The position numbers and the translations under genes were made by a program. This document shows positions 32,893-44,821 of a DNA stretch of 64,000 nt, piece by piece; the first letter of the stretch is position 1; every line of letters begins with the position of its first letter. The notes under the pieces were generated by a model, which ran no database searches, was not told the origin of the DNA, and worked only from the letters and a program-made list of their open reading frames with translations. The stretch spans positions 215,174 to 279,173 of the forward strand of contig JALRMH010000050.1 of assembly GCA_026119935.1 (NCBI GenBank), read 5' to 3'. Source of the stretch: Endothia cerciana. Lineage: Eukaryota > Ascomycota > Sordariomycetes > Diaporthales > Cryphonectriaceae.

Positions 32893-34161
32893 TCAGGACA
32901 GTGGCCCCGGCATGGAGAAATCCATGCTCTCGCCCGTCTCGGGCGCATTTCCCGCCCTCGCCTCGGCCCCGAGTTGACTGTCGAAAATATCCACCGCCAC
33001 GCTGGCCTCGACAAACTCCTCCAGCTCCTCCGTGACAGTCTTCAGCTTCTCCCTGACCGCGGTCGCGCCCTCGAACCCGACAATATGTCTCGCAGGCGGG
33101 TTCTCCAGACCTCCGATCGCCGTGAGCGCGTATATCGTCTCCATGACGAGCTGATCGTACTTGTCCGTAGCCAGCTTCGGGTAGCGATGTACAATCTCAT
33201 CCGCATAGGGCTCGACCGCCGTCTCCGGGTTCTCATTCAGGGCTTTGGCGAGCATGTCGCGGACCGAGGGGGCCGCGACGTTGTTCAGCTCGCTATCGTA
33301 CCATGGCAGTTGCGGTGCAAAGGTGATCTTGTTGGTCAGGGACTGTATCTCCTTGTTGGGCTGCACGATCGTCACTCTGATGTTAAAGGGTGCGATTTCG
33401 TACGCCAGGGAGTCACAGAATCCTTCCAACGCCCACGTCGCCGCCGTATATGTGGCCATCCAGGGTGTGCCAATGTGTCCTCCGATGCTAGTCAGGATCA
33501 TGACGTGCCCGATCTGCTGCTCTCGGAGCTGCGGGAGCGCAGCCTTGATGATGTTGACCTGGGAGAAGTAGATCGTCTCGAATTGGTCACGCGCGAGGTT
33601 CTGGGTTGCGGGTGTCGTGGAGAGCTCCTCGACTGTGCCGACCACGGCTAACCAAACCAATTTTCAGCACGGATTCCGGAGCAGTACGGGTGGATGTCAA
33701 GAACGAGAGGCTCACCTTCAAATTTGCAGCAAAGCAGGATGTCGATGCGCCCAAAGTGCAGAACAGCCTCCGCGATCGCTGCCCTGCACTGGCCCATTGA
33801 CCTACCGTCGCATCGTATCCCTCGTATCCGATCCTTCCAACCTTCTCGGTCTCTTCGAATGCTCTTGCATTCGTTGATCAGTTCTTTGAATTCGGCACTC
33901 CGCTCCTCGTCTTCTATCTCATGCGGCGGCAGACAAGCCACCACATAGTCTCCATGGGCGAGTAGAAGTCTCATCAGCCGCACGGCCAGCGGTGACAGCG
34001 CCTGGGTCAGAAACCATGTTCTCGGAGAGTTGTGGGTTGCTATATGGTCTGTCAGTGAGAATGCTATCTTCACAGAGCCCCTTGGAGGTGGACTTACGGA
34101 ACGAAGGTCCTGCGTGGCCATGCCTGGGGGAGCCTCCCGCGGATGTCTTTCGTTCTGCCAT
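32893..34161 (-). CDS. SDR-fold protein with degenerate cofactor and catalytic motifs
   Basis: Three exons, 34161-34098, 34048-33716 and 33647-32893 with introns of 49 and 68 nt, encode 383 aa with all phases consistent. The order of elements is that of classical short-chain dehydrogenases, but each signature is altered. The glycine motif TGxxxGxG is replaced by WFLTQALSPLA, and NNAG is replaced by LLCCKFEA at the intron 2 junction. The active-site YxxxK is YTAAT in WMATYTAATWALEGF. The framework around them (FGRIDILL, VGTVEEL, MILTSIGG, WALEGFCDSLAYEIAPFNIRVTIVQP) is well kept. The protein therefore folds like an SDR but probably does not bind NAD(P) or catalyse in the usual way. The open frame and conserved framework argue for a functional pseudo-enzyme rather than a pseudogene. 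Substrate unknown. Confidence 0.8.
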
Positions 34162-36924
34162 ATCCTGAGTTAAAAGAGGACTCCTGAATAATGGCACACA
34201 TGACAAAAGACAGGGACTATGTGCATCAATAACACAGAAGCAGGAACAGGAAACCCGCGTCGTTTCGAGCGGAGCCAAAACCGGAGAGGCCAACGGGATG
34301 ATCACACAGCATGACAGGAGCTGTGCAAACACAAACACAAACACAAGGCAAAATAAGGCGACATGGGTTCCGAACGAACGGTAGCAAGGACGGCTATGGC
34401 CAGGCTGCCGTTACTCCTTCCGTGGTCCTGGGGGGCTGTGAAACATTTTGACGGACTGGTGCTGGATGCAGACTTGGGTCTCCTTATGGCAAGGACCTCA
34501 AGTCTGGGTGCAAGCATGGAAGATTGTTTGGGGTGGTAACAGGCAATTCTGGCGGCCAAGGTGGCCTCAGAGGAAAGAGGCGAGATCCAAGGAGTGCTGA
34601 TCGTTGCTTGCGCCAGCAATATGTCAGGGGTGATATGAAAAGATTGGTAGAGTTGCACCACTTTCTGCTGAGCGGACCCGCACCCCTCGTCGACCTGACG
34701 AGGGCAGATGAACACTGCCCAGATCAAATTGACATTTGTCCTCACGAGGCGGTATGATTTTCGGTTTGGTGATAATCTCTGGGATGCGACGGTGTGTCCG
34801 AGATGCCACTGCTCAGGAGAATTTGGCCGGGGTGACATAGCGCGCTGTCATTTAACAAAGCCTGGTTGACCGATCAGTCACGGCAATCGATTATCCGGCT
34901 TCCGAAGGCCAATACTGGTGCCCGACATCACGTTTGTCGACGAGGCTCGAGCTCCGCAGACGTACGGAGAGCCATCTGATAGCTCAGATGATCCCGAAAG
35001 TGTGTTTTTCGAAAGCTTCTGCGTGTCTTTCTAGAAGGCCTGGCGACGTGCTCCCGCGGAATCGAAAGGACAGGACGGGAAACGTGGCATGCAACGGTGG
35101 TCTGCGAGAGAAACCAGGTAACGTGGAAAGTTTGTAAAGTCAAGGCGAGAGGTGAGGGCGCCGACGACGCGGCTCACCCGTCAAACCGATCAACGTCGTG
35201 AGTAACGAGGAGAGGAAAGACCATATACGTACCGTGGCCCTTCTCGCTTCCAGAATTGGTTCGTGAGCGGCACCCACGCCCATGGGCGACCCCAGCGCTG
35301 GCACTTCGGTCTCTGCCTCTGCTGTTGTTTCTGGCCTGTTCCTTACCGCCGGTCTGCACAGGCTGCGGCTGCCCTCGAGCCTCTCGAGACTCCTGACGCT
35401 GCCCTTGCTGCCGGTCGCTGGGACCTGGAAGATCGCGAGGGCCGAGGTCCAGATCATGGTCGGGGTCAGGAGTGGCGTCCAGGGCGACCTCAATCTCATC
35501 TGCAACACTGACGGCCGTCTCGAACGCCACATCTGACGCAGGCCCTGAAGTAGACATCCGGACCTACCACAAGAAAGGCGCAGTGCGACCACCTCACCTG
35601 GATGGGCGTGACCCTGCCCCCGTCCAGTGCTCCAGCCGAGTGACACCAAGAGCCCCGAGACGAGACAAATCCAGACCGAATCCAGATCGAGCGAGACTCG
35701 AGGTCCAATCCAATATCAGGTCAGGAAGGGCCAAGAACGGCGGAACATGGTACGTTGCTTCGTTGGATGTCGGTGTTGGTGTGGTCCTCGGGACGTTTGA
35801 CTCGTCCAGATTGAAGCTGCGAGTGGCTGCCTCCCCCTCTGCCGTGCCTGTACGAAGTTATGACAAGGTCAGCAGCGTAAGGCTAACTAAATGATACTCA
35901 TCATGCCGGTGATCCTCGAGGGCTCGTCAAGCTGTAATGCATCAAATTTAACCCGGCGGGAAGTTAGCTGTACCTAGGTAGTCACCGACGGTCAACAGCC
36001 AGCCACGGCGAATTTGCGGGAGTGTGGGTGAGCCACAGCGCCTGAAAGCAGGTAAGGATCCCCGCCTCAGTAGCGTGAGAAGCAACTGGTCCCGCGAGGT
36101 TCGGTGGGTGGGAGGCCTACCCCCCCCCCCCCCAACCCCCCAATACGCCAGAAGTGTAGTGGGTATACTATACTACTATGGTACATAGTTCTATAGTATG
36201 CTCTATGTAAGCACAGTACAGAGTAACCCCCCCCCCCCCTACCAATACCTCTGACTCCTGGATGTGTATATGTATACTATGTAGTAGACCATCCAGCAGG
36301 TGGGGTTGAATGCAGATGGCTGTTTATGTAAGGCCTGCGGGACAAAGACGCAGCATGAAGGATGAGCTCCCCCTGAACACCCCTCATCGATCGGCACCGC
36401 CTTGCCCTTTCGATGGATTTCTCTATTCAGCCGGGCAGGTATCCGCCGAGTGAGTCTACCATGGAGGGCAGCACTGGAAGTGTGAGGCAGCGGTTACTGG
36501 TACAAGGTACTAGAGGGTCTACTGCCAGTTCTCCCGCATGTACCACTGTACCGTACATTGAGCAAGCCGCCGCCATCAGTGGGTCCTGCATCTGCAGATC
36601 TGGGGAAGCCTTGGACCAGGACCCCTCTGCCCCTCGCCGTTTCGCAGCTCCCATCCTTGACTCAGGTCATGAAATGGGGAGAGGCAGAGGGAAAAAAGCT
36701 TGCCGACACCGGCCAGCACCCTCGGTCGTGGATGACACGCGCAGCCACAGCCAAACTTCTCACATCCTTCACCTCCACATCCTGAGGGCAGGCAGGTCAG
36801 ATATTCCCCTTGGCCAGCGTTGAACTGCCTCTGCTTATCGCGTCGCGTGGTCCCTGCACTCGCTCCCTTCGCCCAGCAACCACCACCGCCGAGTCCTCCT
36901 CGTCCCTCCGCCCCCGCAGCCAAG
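34162..36924. other. 2.8 kb region, mostly non-coding
   Basis: Apart from one doubtful small gene (35031-35557), no family features are seen. The 35.9-36.4 kb part has lower complexity, with C runs at about 36121-36134 and 36226-36239 flanking an AT-rich stretch containing repeated tatactata/tatagtatg motifs. The last 200 bp before the SER1-type gene is CT-rich. Confidence 0.5.
35031..35557 (-). CDS. Doubtful small hypothetical protein
   Basis: A minus-strand ORF starts at 35557 (MSTSGPASDVAFETAVSVAD) and is open to 35174. A good donor at 35232 and an acceptor before 35101 would give a two-exon model (35557-35233 and 35101-35031) of 131 aa with phases in agreement. The chain begins acidic (DATPDPDHDLDLGPRDLPG) and then becomes Gln/Arg/Gly/Ser rich, so it looks disordered. 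Codon choice seems plausible, but the overlapping frames on the other strand are also open, so this may be chance. No family is recognised. Confidence 0.28.
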
Positions 36925-38344
36925 ATGCCTACCCGCGACGAGATCACCTACTTTGGCGCCGGTCCTGCCCTGCTGCCCACCGATGTCCTGCAGCAGGCCT
37001 CCCAGGCACTCCTCGACTACAACGGTACCGGCCTCGGCATCGCGGAGCACTCCCACCGCTCTCAACTCGCCACCGACATCATCAACAACGCCAAGGCTGA
37101 CCTGGCCACATACCTCGACATACCTGGCGATGAGTACGAGATCCTGTTCATGCAGGGCGGTGGCAGTGGCGAGTTCTCCGCTACCGTGTACAACATGGTT
37201 GGCGCCTGGGTCACCCGGAAGAAGGCCGAGATACTCGCCGCGAATGGGGTCGACGAGAAGGACTGCCAGCCCGGATTGTTGGAGAAGGAGCTGGCCAAGG
37301 CTGTCGAGGGCCTCAAGCTAGACTACATCGTCACCGGCGGCTGGTCATTGAAGGCCTACCAGGAGGCGCAGAGGTTGTTGGGCCCAGAACATGTCAACCT
37401 GGTCTGTGATGCGCGGACCATCAACGACGGTAAATTTGGCAAGATACCCGACCAGAGCACCTGGAATCTGTCCCCTGATGCAGCCATGGTATACTACTGC
37501 GACAACGAGACCGTTGACGGTGTTGAGATGCCGAGATTTCCGGAGGTCCTGGCGCCCAAGGCTGATGGAACTGGTCCCATCATCGTCGTGGCTGACATGT
37601 CCTCCAACATCCTGTCAAGGAGGATTCCGGTCAAGAATTACTCCTTGATCTTCTTCGGCGCGCAGAAGAATCTCGGATCGACTGGTATCACTGTAGCCAT
37701 CGTCAAGAAGAGCTTCCTGCCTCCTGCGGTGCCACAGCCAGCGCCAGCCCTGATGCGGACGCTCGGCCTTCCCATTGGACCGGTGGTGCTGTCTTACGAG
37801 ATTATCGCCAAGAACAACAGCTTGTATAACACGCTGAGCATCTTTGAGTATGCTTCTTCACACCATAGTGCCGCCCATGGCGGGTCCCTGGACTGACAGC
37901 TTGCAGTGTATACATCGCTGGCTCGGTGCTGAAGAAGCTCCTGGCCACATTCCCCGACAAGGTCGACGGGCAGGAGGCTGTCGCGAACAAGAAGGCTCAG
38001 CTGATCTACGCGGCACTGGAAGCCCACCCTGACGTGTACAAAATCGTCCCTGATAAGTCTGCCCGGTCCAGGATGAACATCTGCTTCCGCGTTACCAAGG
38101 TACGAAGGTCGAGCCCGAGCTACGCACGGCACCTACTTGGTCCGTTTTGCTGACTTGAACGCTGTAGGGAGGTAACGTCGACGAGGCCGAGGAAGCTTTC
38201 CTCAAGCAGTCAACCGACCTGGGCCTCACCGGTCTCAAGGGCCACAGAAGCGTCGGTGGCATTCGCGCCAGCAACTACAACTCTATTCCCCAGGCGGGAG
38301 CCGAAAAGCTGGCTGCTTTCATCGACAAATTTGCGACGGCATGA
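36925..38344 (+). CDS. Phosphoserine aminotransferase
   Basis: Three exons, 36925-37847, 37907-38099 and 38168-38344 (introns 59 and 68 nt), encode 430 aa. The protein is a PLP-dependent class V aminotransferase (SerC, yeast Ser1). It converts 3-phosphohydroxypyruvate and glutamate to phosphoserine in serine synthesis, and also serves pyridoxine routes in bacteria. Visible landmarks are TYFGAGPALLPTDVLQ, GIAEHSHRS, LFMQGGGSGEFSA, the cofactor-contacting VVADMSSNILSR and the Schiff-base Lys in FFGAQKNLGSTG. The junction SIF|DVYIAGSVL and the final NVDEAEEAFLK...GHRSVGGIRASNYN show the splices are right. The frame is open upstream without domain content, so the ATG in a CAAGATG context is taken as start. 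Confidence 0.94.
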
Positions 38345-38719
38345 AGCCCGTGGAAGGAATTGAAGGATGCGAGCGACCTGGGTGAGGCGATGATGCATTC
38401 AGTACGGCGTTCGGGAAGGGAAAACCAAAGCACCGGTGCACACCGAGGCATGGAATGAAGGCATGGCTGCATCAACGCAGGAATGACTGAGCTGCATTTC
38501 AACATCTGCACACCGGCAACATGAGACGTTCTTGAAGACTATCAATTATCGTGTCTACATTTACCAATAAGACTCTCCTGCCACAGCCGTCAATGTCAAA
38601 AAAGCATCGGCAAAACTTTACCGGATTCTGCCATCCCACCCTCCGGTCCGCTCCCCAAATCTCATACTCTTCACCATTGATATGCAGCATACATCAGCCT
38701 CCCTGATCGAACGGCAGCA
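38345..38719. other. Convergent spacer between SER1-type and transporter genes
   Basis: No features beyond the expected 3' ends. Confidence 0.4.
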
Positions 38720-41406
38720 CTAAAGCCTATACAGCGGCTCATCTCTCGACCGCAACGATCCCGTATCTCTCTTTTCCGACACCTCAGTAAATATCGGGAT
38801 CGCTGTCGCATTCGCATACAGACTCCCCATTCCCATGGTACTCTGCTCAGCTGCCGTCCTGCTCGCCGCACGCTCTCTTTGGTTTTCGTCCATTACCCGC
38901 AGCAGGTCGTCCGTGATTCCGAACAGCTCATCCATCTTCTCGAGGCTCATACCCTTCGTCTCGGGTATGAGGAAGTAGGCAAAGAAAAACGTAAAGGCGC
39001 AGAACGTGCCGAAAAGTATCCAGGTCGCCTGTATGACGGAAGTCAGCCGGTCAGCATACTACGTCTGAGGGGTGGAGACAGGCGTTGTTGGCAGAACAGG
39101 TTGATGGGGTGGGGGGGGAGGGGGGAGTTACGCACGAAGCCCATGGTATTCATCATCGTCAGGGTCGACCGTGCGATGACAAAATTGATCAACCACTGCG
39201 TCGCTGCTGCGATGGCGACGTTCAAGGTGCGGAGCCGGGCAGTGGGGATCTCGGAGACGTAGATCCAGCAGCAGGGGCCCCAGCCAAACTGGAAGAAGCT
39301 GTCACGCGCTGATCAGCCGTGCTTGCATCTGAACCTCAGCGGGTCCGAAGTTGCTCACCAGACGTATAGATAGACACAGACGATCGCAACATAGCCCAGC
39401 GGAGGTACCTGCCCGACGGTCATCAGCCATATAAAGCCACCACACCACGACTTGTTTGTCAACTCACGGATGCATTGTTGTCTGGGTAGACTTTCTCATA
39501 TATCCCGATCAGATACAGCGTCACAGCCTGTCCGACGCTGGATATCAGCAGGCTCTTGCGGCGGCCCAGGCTATCGGCTGCGAAGACGAGGAAGCCGAGA
39601 GAGGATACCATCTTCACCTGAGCGCACCAACCAGATTAGGCTCTGAGAACTGGTCACGCCAGACCTGGACGACTTACGACGCCATATATCCCGGTAGCAA
39701 AGAGCTGGGCTCTCGTGTTCGGAAGCCCCATATCCTCGAAGATCTGTGGCGCATAGTAATTCTGTGCGCGCTAGAGTCAGCGTGCAATATCGCAACAAAG
39801 TGGCAGCGATGAGCTCACGAGCGTGTTCGTCCCGGTCATCTGCTGACAGACCATCAGTCCGATCGAGATGAGCGCTCGCTTCCTATTGCCGGGTATCAGC
39901 CACATCTCCTTCAGGAGCATCCACGAAGTCGCCTCGCCGATGAGCCGTCTCTCCATGTCAAGCTGCTCCGCCATGTCTTGGAGCTCGCCTCTGATGTATT
40001 CGTGATCGGTTTGTAGGCTGGGATATAGTCAGCAACGGTGTAGCTGCCACCGCGGGAGGTTATGCTCACTTGGACAGCTTAGACAGGATTCGAGCTGCAT
40101 TTTCCCACTGGCCCCTCCGGGCGCACCAACGGGGACTGATCGTGGTAAGCAGGTTGCTGATATTGGGGTGGGGGACGTTTGTAATTCTAATCTACGCCTA
40201 CCTCTCAGGACAAATCATCATGGCAAAGGAAAGGATGCTGTGGTCCGTCAATACCCCCCCTAATCACGTCACATTCACCCAGAAAGGTTACCACTCACAT
40301 AGCCGGAACCGCTTGCAAAGACAAGGGGACTTGATACACAGCGGTGCTGCTGTTTTCCGGCATGCCATAATTAATCCTACATCTCCTGTATCAGCCATCG
40401 TTCGAACAGAAGGAAATGCTCTCACAAACCAGAATGAGATCATGGTCCCAGTGACAATGAACAGTTGGTAGAAACCTGACCACAGATCACTGTCAGCAGC
40501 CGTTCCGCCCGCGACTCACGCCTGAGGCCTACCGGTGAGCCCGCCCCGAATGGCCCTCGGCGCGCACTCCGAGACATATAGCGGCGTCAGCATCGACGCG
40601 GCCCCCATGCCGAAGCCGGCGATCAGACGTCCCACGTACATGCAGGCGAGGGAGCCCCTGGACCCGGCTTGGAGAGCGACGCCGATGCAGGTCAGGAAGC
40701 CCGCGCCGACGAGGGGCCACTTCCGGCCAAATTTGTCCGCAATGAGGGAGGCCTGCGATAACATTTTAGGCTCTATCTTTTCGGTCAGTAGCGAGAGGTG
40801 AGGGGATACGCACGAACAGACTCGCGAAGAAACAGCCCGCTTGGAGGGTTGATACGACTGGAGAGCACCAATATCAGACGTGGCCCTTCCTTCTCTGATT
40901 CGCTAGAGAGGACTTACTGTTCTCGCTGAGCAGTGGGTTTTGGGTGTCGTCGTAGTGGTAATCCCTTGTTGAACCGGTCAGTACAGATACCTCTTGCTAG
41001 GGCGCTAAGGTCGTGCTCTCCTCACCTCTCGAATCGTGCGTATTCCAGAATTCCGCTGATGGCACCGATGCTGGGAGTTCGTCGATTTAGCATGCGTCGT
41101 CCGACGTCGGCGTCGACCTGCGTGTACTTACTCCCAGCCGAAGAGCATCCCACCAAAGCTTTGCTCGGGTGTTAGGTCAGTTTGCGGCGTCGGTACGGGT
41201 CAGCATGCGGTGGTCATACCAGGCTGGAAGCCATCAAGGTCAGAAACGCACAAACACCGATTGAGTTGAGGATTGAAGGCGTTCGAGGTGGCAGCGGACT
41301 TACCTGAACATGACAACGCGATCACTCTCCATCCGTAAATCTCGAGGGGGCTGTCGAGAGACTGTCAGCCCATGGTCCCGACAACAAGATACCAGTCGAG
41401 CAGCAT
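38720..41406 (-). CDS. MFS sugar/quinate-type transporter, about 18 exons
   Basis: The protein was assembled from many short exons and is about 530 aa with 12 predicted membrane helices. Ordered motifs are FGGMLFGWDIGAISGIL (helix 1), ADKFGRKWP (loop 2-3), GRLIAGFGMGAASMLTPLYV and SECAPRAIRGGLTG, CPESPRWCARRG (after helix 6), GLMVCQQMTGTNTLNYY (helix 7), GRRKSLL (loop 8-9) and IPETKGMSLEKMDELFG (after helix 12). These are sugar-porter (TC 2.A.1.1) signatures; the QLDMERRLIGEAT loop resembles fungal quinate-permease-like members. Secure exon ends include 41350-41304, 41223-41220, 41158-41132 and 41070-41026. The second of these is only 4 nt. The start (MLLDC, 41406) is tentative: it was chosen because it gives the required phase. 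The gene sits in the same orientation as the DUF2264 gene, about 1.2 kb downstream of it, and the two may share a substrate. Confidence 0.85.
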
Positions 41407-42561
41407 ACTCCTTTTTCATAGCATCATTGTGAACAACACGCGAAAGGAACCTCGCAATCAACCTTCCCATGGTGATGACCTCTCCTCGCACGCGAAGAAG
41501 TATACAGCGAATGCAATGGAACGGACTGTCTCGAGAGCTATATTCTCCAGCAAGGCGGCACGTTGAGAACAATGTCATCCAGCGAGAAACTTGGGGGTGT
41601 AGGCGGATAGACATAAATATAATCGATGCGCAACGACGCACTGGTCGATCCATGCACAGCATTTGCCATGCGTAGAATAACATGAGAAGGACAAGTCGAG
41701 TTTCTCATCTCCAAAATCTCGATGTTGCATGCAACTGATGCACAGGATATGCGCGAATTCTCCCGGGGATGCACTCGCCCGAGGGATCCTAAGTGGTACA
41801 GTCCGTTCCCTCGCCAGGCGCTGACCAGTCACCGACTTGTGAGATCCAGGAGCCGGCCTATCAGGGCGGTCTATCCTCTCCAGCATTCTGGATCGTCCTC
41901 CTGAGGGTCGGCCTCCACGCTATGAATATACGGGAGGATACGCAGGCAGGCCGTCGACGCCCGAGATACTGACAGAGATGTCTTCGAGAGGCTTTGGGCG
42001 GCCCTCTGGCATGTTGCCATCCGTCGAAGAACAAGCTTGTTCACCACGAAACGACTGAAGAATGTCGCCGCCGAGTGTTGGGACCGCCCCCCGAGTCCCG
42101 TTACCATCGCTCGTCCTCTGAGCCTCCATACTTGCAGACGAGTCTTGCGTGCACCTTCTAATATCATCCTGCGCACGTACTTAGCCCCCCGTCTTCTTCT
42201 CTGGTAGTTGCTGTCTCTTCTTTCTGGCAACTGGGTCAATCTTCCACGAGCACAAGGTTTTTCGGTTCCCCGTCCCTGCGTCGCGCGATTTGCTCCGTCG
42301 TTTCGAGCTGTTCTCAACGCAATGGAATACATGATGTGGCACTGATCCACACTACTTCGACTCTCTTCCAGGGGGCTTTGGCCATCGTCTAAGCGCAAAG
42401 CGGCTCGTTTGTTGCAGTGGAACCATGCCTCTGCGGCTGGGCACAGGAAGCCGCGGCACCGCAATAACGAGCAAAAAATAGTTCCAAAGGCTCCTCCTCG
42501 TTGGCTATCAGATCCAGGACCAAGTCAAGAGTACAGAGATTACTGAGCAAAGAGTTCTAGC
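41407..42561. other. Spacer between DUF2264 and transporter genes
   Basis: Minus-strand frames are open at 41871-42464 (197 codons) and 41920-42129, with Arg/Lys-rich stretches, but no Cys spacing of a Zn2Cys6 cluster or other domain can be made from them. It may hold a decayed regulator; nothing is supported. Confidence 0.4.
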
Positions 42562-44821
42562 CTAGCTGTGGCCTATCTCCTCCTTCAGCCACCCCGGGAT
42601 AGCAGGCGGCCTCTCCCATCCGTCCAGATACGCCTCTTTCTTCAACCCCTCACCGGACGGTTTGGCATAAATAGCCGAGATGTACCACACCGCGCTCCCG
42701 GCGCTGATTGTGTGCTGCAGCGTCGGGATGACCGTGCGACTGTCCACCAGGTTCGAGTTCGGGTCGGCATTGACCAGCATCGCCTGCCTTCCCGTGTCCT
42801 CGCTCTCCAGTGCCCTGATCCCCACCGCCCCCTTGGACACCGCGAACGCGCCCCTCGCGCCGGGCGTCCACGCCTCCGGTGTGTTCAGGTCGTAGTTCCC
42901 AATCAGCTTCGGCTGCGTGCCCTCGCCCCTGGCCGCGTCGTACAGGTCCAGAAACCGCCCGTCGGGCGTCCGCTCGTTACAGATGGCGAACGACCCGTCG
43001 GCTGTCATCACCTCGCGGCCGGCCTCGATGTGGTGCGCGCGGAGGTGCCAGTTCGGCGTGGCCTCCTCCGTGGGGACGAGGTATGTCCTGATCTTGACGT
43101 CTGCAAACGGCCGCCAGACCGAGACCAGCACGGGCTTGTCGCCGCGGGACTCGATGCTGGCGTACTCCGACAACCTGCGGGTCTTCCAGTACTCGCCCCC
43201 GTCGTCCGACAGGCCAAGCTGGGAGGCCAGTGCGTACTGCTCCAGTGTGAAGAGCCCAGGAGGTGCCGAGTAGCCGTATGCGCTGCTGTACGCGAAACAG
43301 CCGTACTTTGCGTGAGTGCCTTTCATGGGGTAGCCACATGCCTGGCCTGATGATAAGAGCATACAGTGTCCGCCAATGTTACTGCGAGGCTTGTCAGTAA
43401 AAGTATAGGTCATGGCTTTCGGCTCCCACTCACGTCATTATATGGCCAGGCTTGTGCAACGGCCTCATCTTGGGGATGACATCCCATTGAGATTCCTCTT
43501 TCGAAGTCCAGAACGGGTGTGTCTCTGGCACAGCGAGGCAGATGAAAGCTAGACAAGCCCAGTACTGCGAGGAGGTCAGCAATTTTGGCCCAGAACAAGG
43601 GTAGAACATCACCCACCGGACTCCCTGGGCTGTTGTAGTTCTCGGCCATGTACATATTAGGGTAGGAATAGCCAATGGTCAGCGTCCCGGAGGAGCCCCA
43701 GATGTTGGGCTGTGTCTGCCACCAACGCAGGTGACGCAGCACAATACCCTTCACCATGCCCCAAGTCAGAGGCTTCGGTAGCTCGACGTCGGCGTATGCG
43801 AGGGCACCCCAGAACGAGCACATGGCGAAACGATATCCAACACTGCGTCCAAAGGGGATCGCCCGGCCTTCTTCGTCGAAATAGTGGGCTAGGTCGAGGG
43901 CAACCACCTGGGCGCGCTTCTTGAACTCTGCCGCTCGTTCGGGCTCTTCCTTCCCGGCAAGATTGGCGTACAGAAGCTGCAGAAAGTGGATCGCGAAGCT
44001 TGAGGAGTAGTAGTCCATCTCTGAGATCTGTGAGATGGGGCTATCAGGTGTAGCCAATGGGTCGGGACTCACGATGAATGTGCTCAGGGCCGTCATTAGA
44101 CCACCCACTGCCTCGGTAGAATGTGTTTAGGTGTTCGATATCACTGTCCAGCCGTTCCTGGGAGAACTTGCCACCGTTTTTCTTGAGGCCGAGGTTGGCG
44201 AATACCCGAAACCACAGCCAGTTGGTGTTAGGCATGCTGGGTTCGAACGGTCAGCTCTCATCTATCATCATAGTTGTGGCTACCCTCACTTCTTCTCATT
44301 GACCGAGTTGCCCAGCCAATTCTCAACGTTCAACCTCTCCTGTGCAGACATCGAGTCCCATATCTGCGGTGCGACAGCCAGCGCAAAGCCTAATTCCAGA
44401 GGTCAGCCGTGCGGCCTCATCCTGGACAAGAAGAACACCGCCTACCTAGAGGGCACATCTCAACCATCCGCTGGTCGTTGTCTCGCGGAAACCCCCAGTA
44501 CTCGGGGTTCTCGGGGTCTGTTCCCGCTTTGATGCCATCGATCCATAGCCTTTTCCCGTCATAGTCTCCATTTCCAGCCAGGAGACATGCAAGCCCCCAC
44601 AGTGGACGACAGATTCCTTCAACTTCAGAGGCTGTCTGATCAAACCGGACACCGGTCGCACCTGGCACTCTCACGCGAGCCCTATTGGGTGAGAAGAACG
44701 GCTCAAGGGGATCCAACAGGGTTCGCAGGAGCTCTTGGACCGAAGCACGGTCGGAAATGTCAACTTTGGAGAAGGGATGAACTCCGTCATACCCGATAAC
44801 CAGGCCGGTCTTGGTCGCCAT
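42562..44821 (-). CDS. DUF2264 domain protein
   Basis: Six exons, 44821-44446, 44389-44290, 44236-44073, 44020-43617, 43564-43434 and 43381-42562, encode 664 aa with all phases in agreement. No signal peptide is seen (MATKTGLVIGYDGVHPF). The N-terminal 390 residues are the DUF2264 region, with RTLLDPLEPFFS, GICRPLWGLACLLAG, EYWGFPRDNDQRMVE, NTNWLWFRVFANLGLKK, GPEHIHQMDYYSSSFAI and MYMAENYNSPGSPYW. It is followed by the TNIGGHCMLLSSGQA to GHS part, which looks beta-rich. DUF2264 is found in bacteria and fungi, often near carbohydrate genes, and its fold is probably an alpha/alpha toroid like glycoside-processing enzymes; the exact reaction is unknown. Its neighbour is a sugar/quinate-type transporter in the same orientation. 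Function beyond that is inference. Confidence 0.85.

Noticed and set aside
41871..42464. Arg-rich 197-codon minus-strand ORF as a possible Zn2Cys6 regulator of the transporter/DUF2264 pair
   Set aside because: The required Cys spacing is not present in any frame; kept only as a possible relic.
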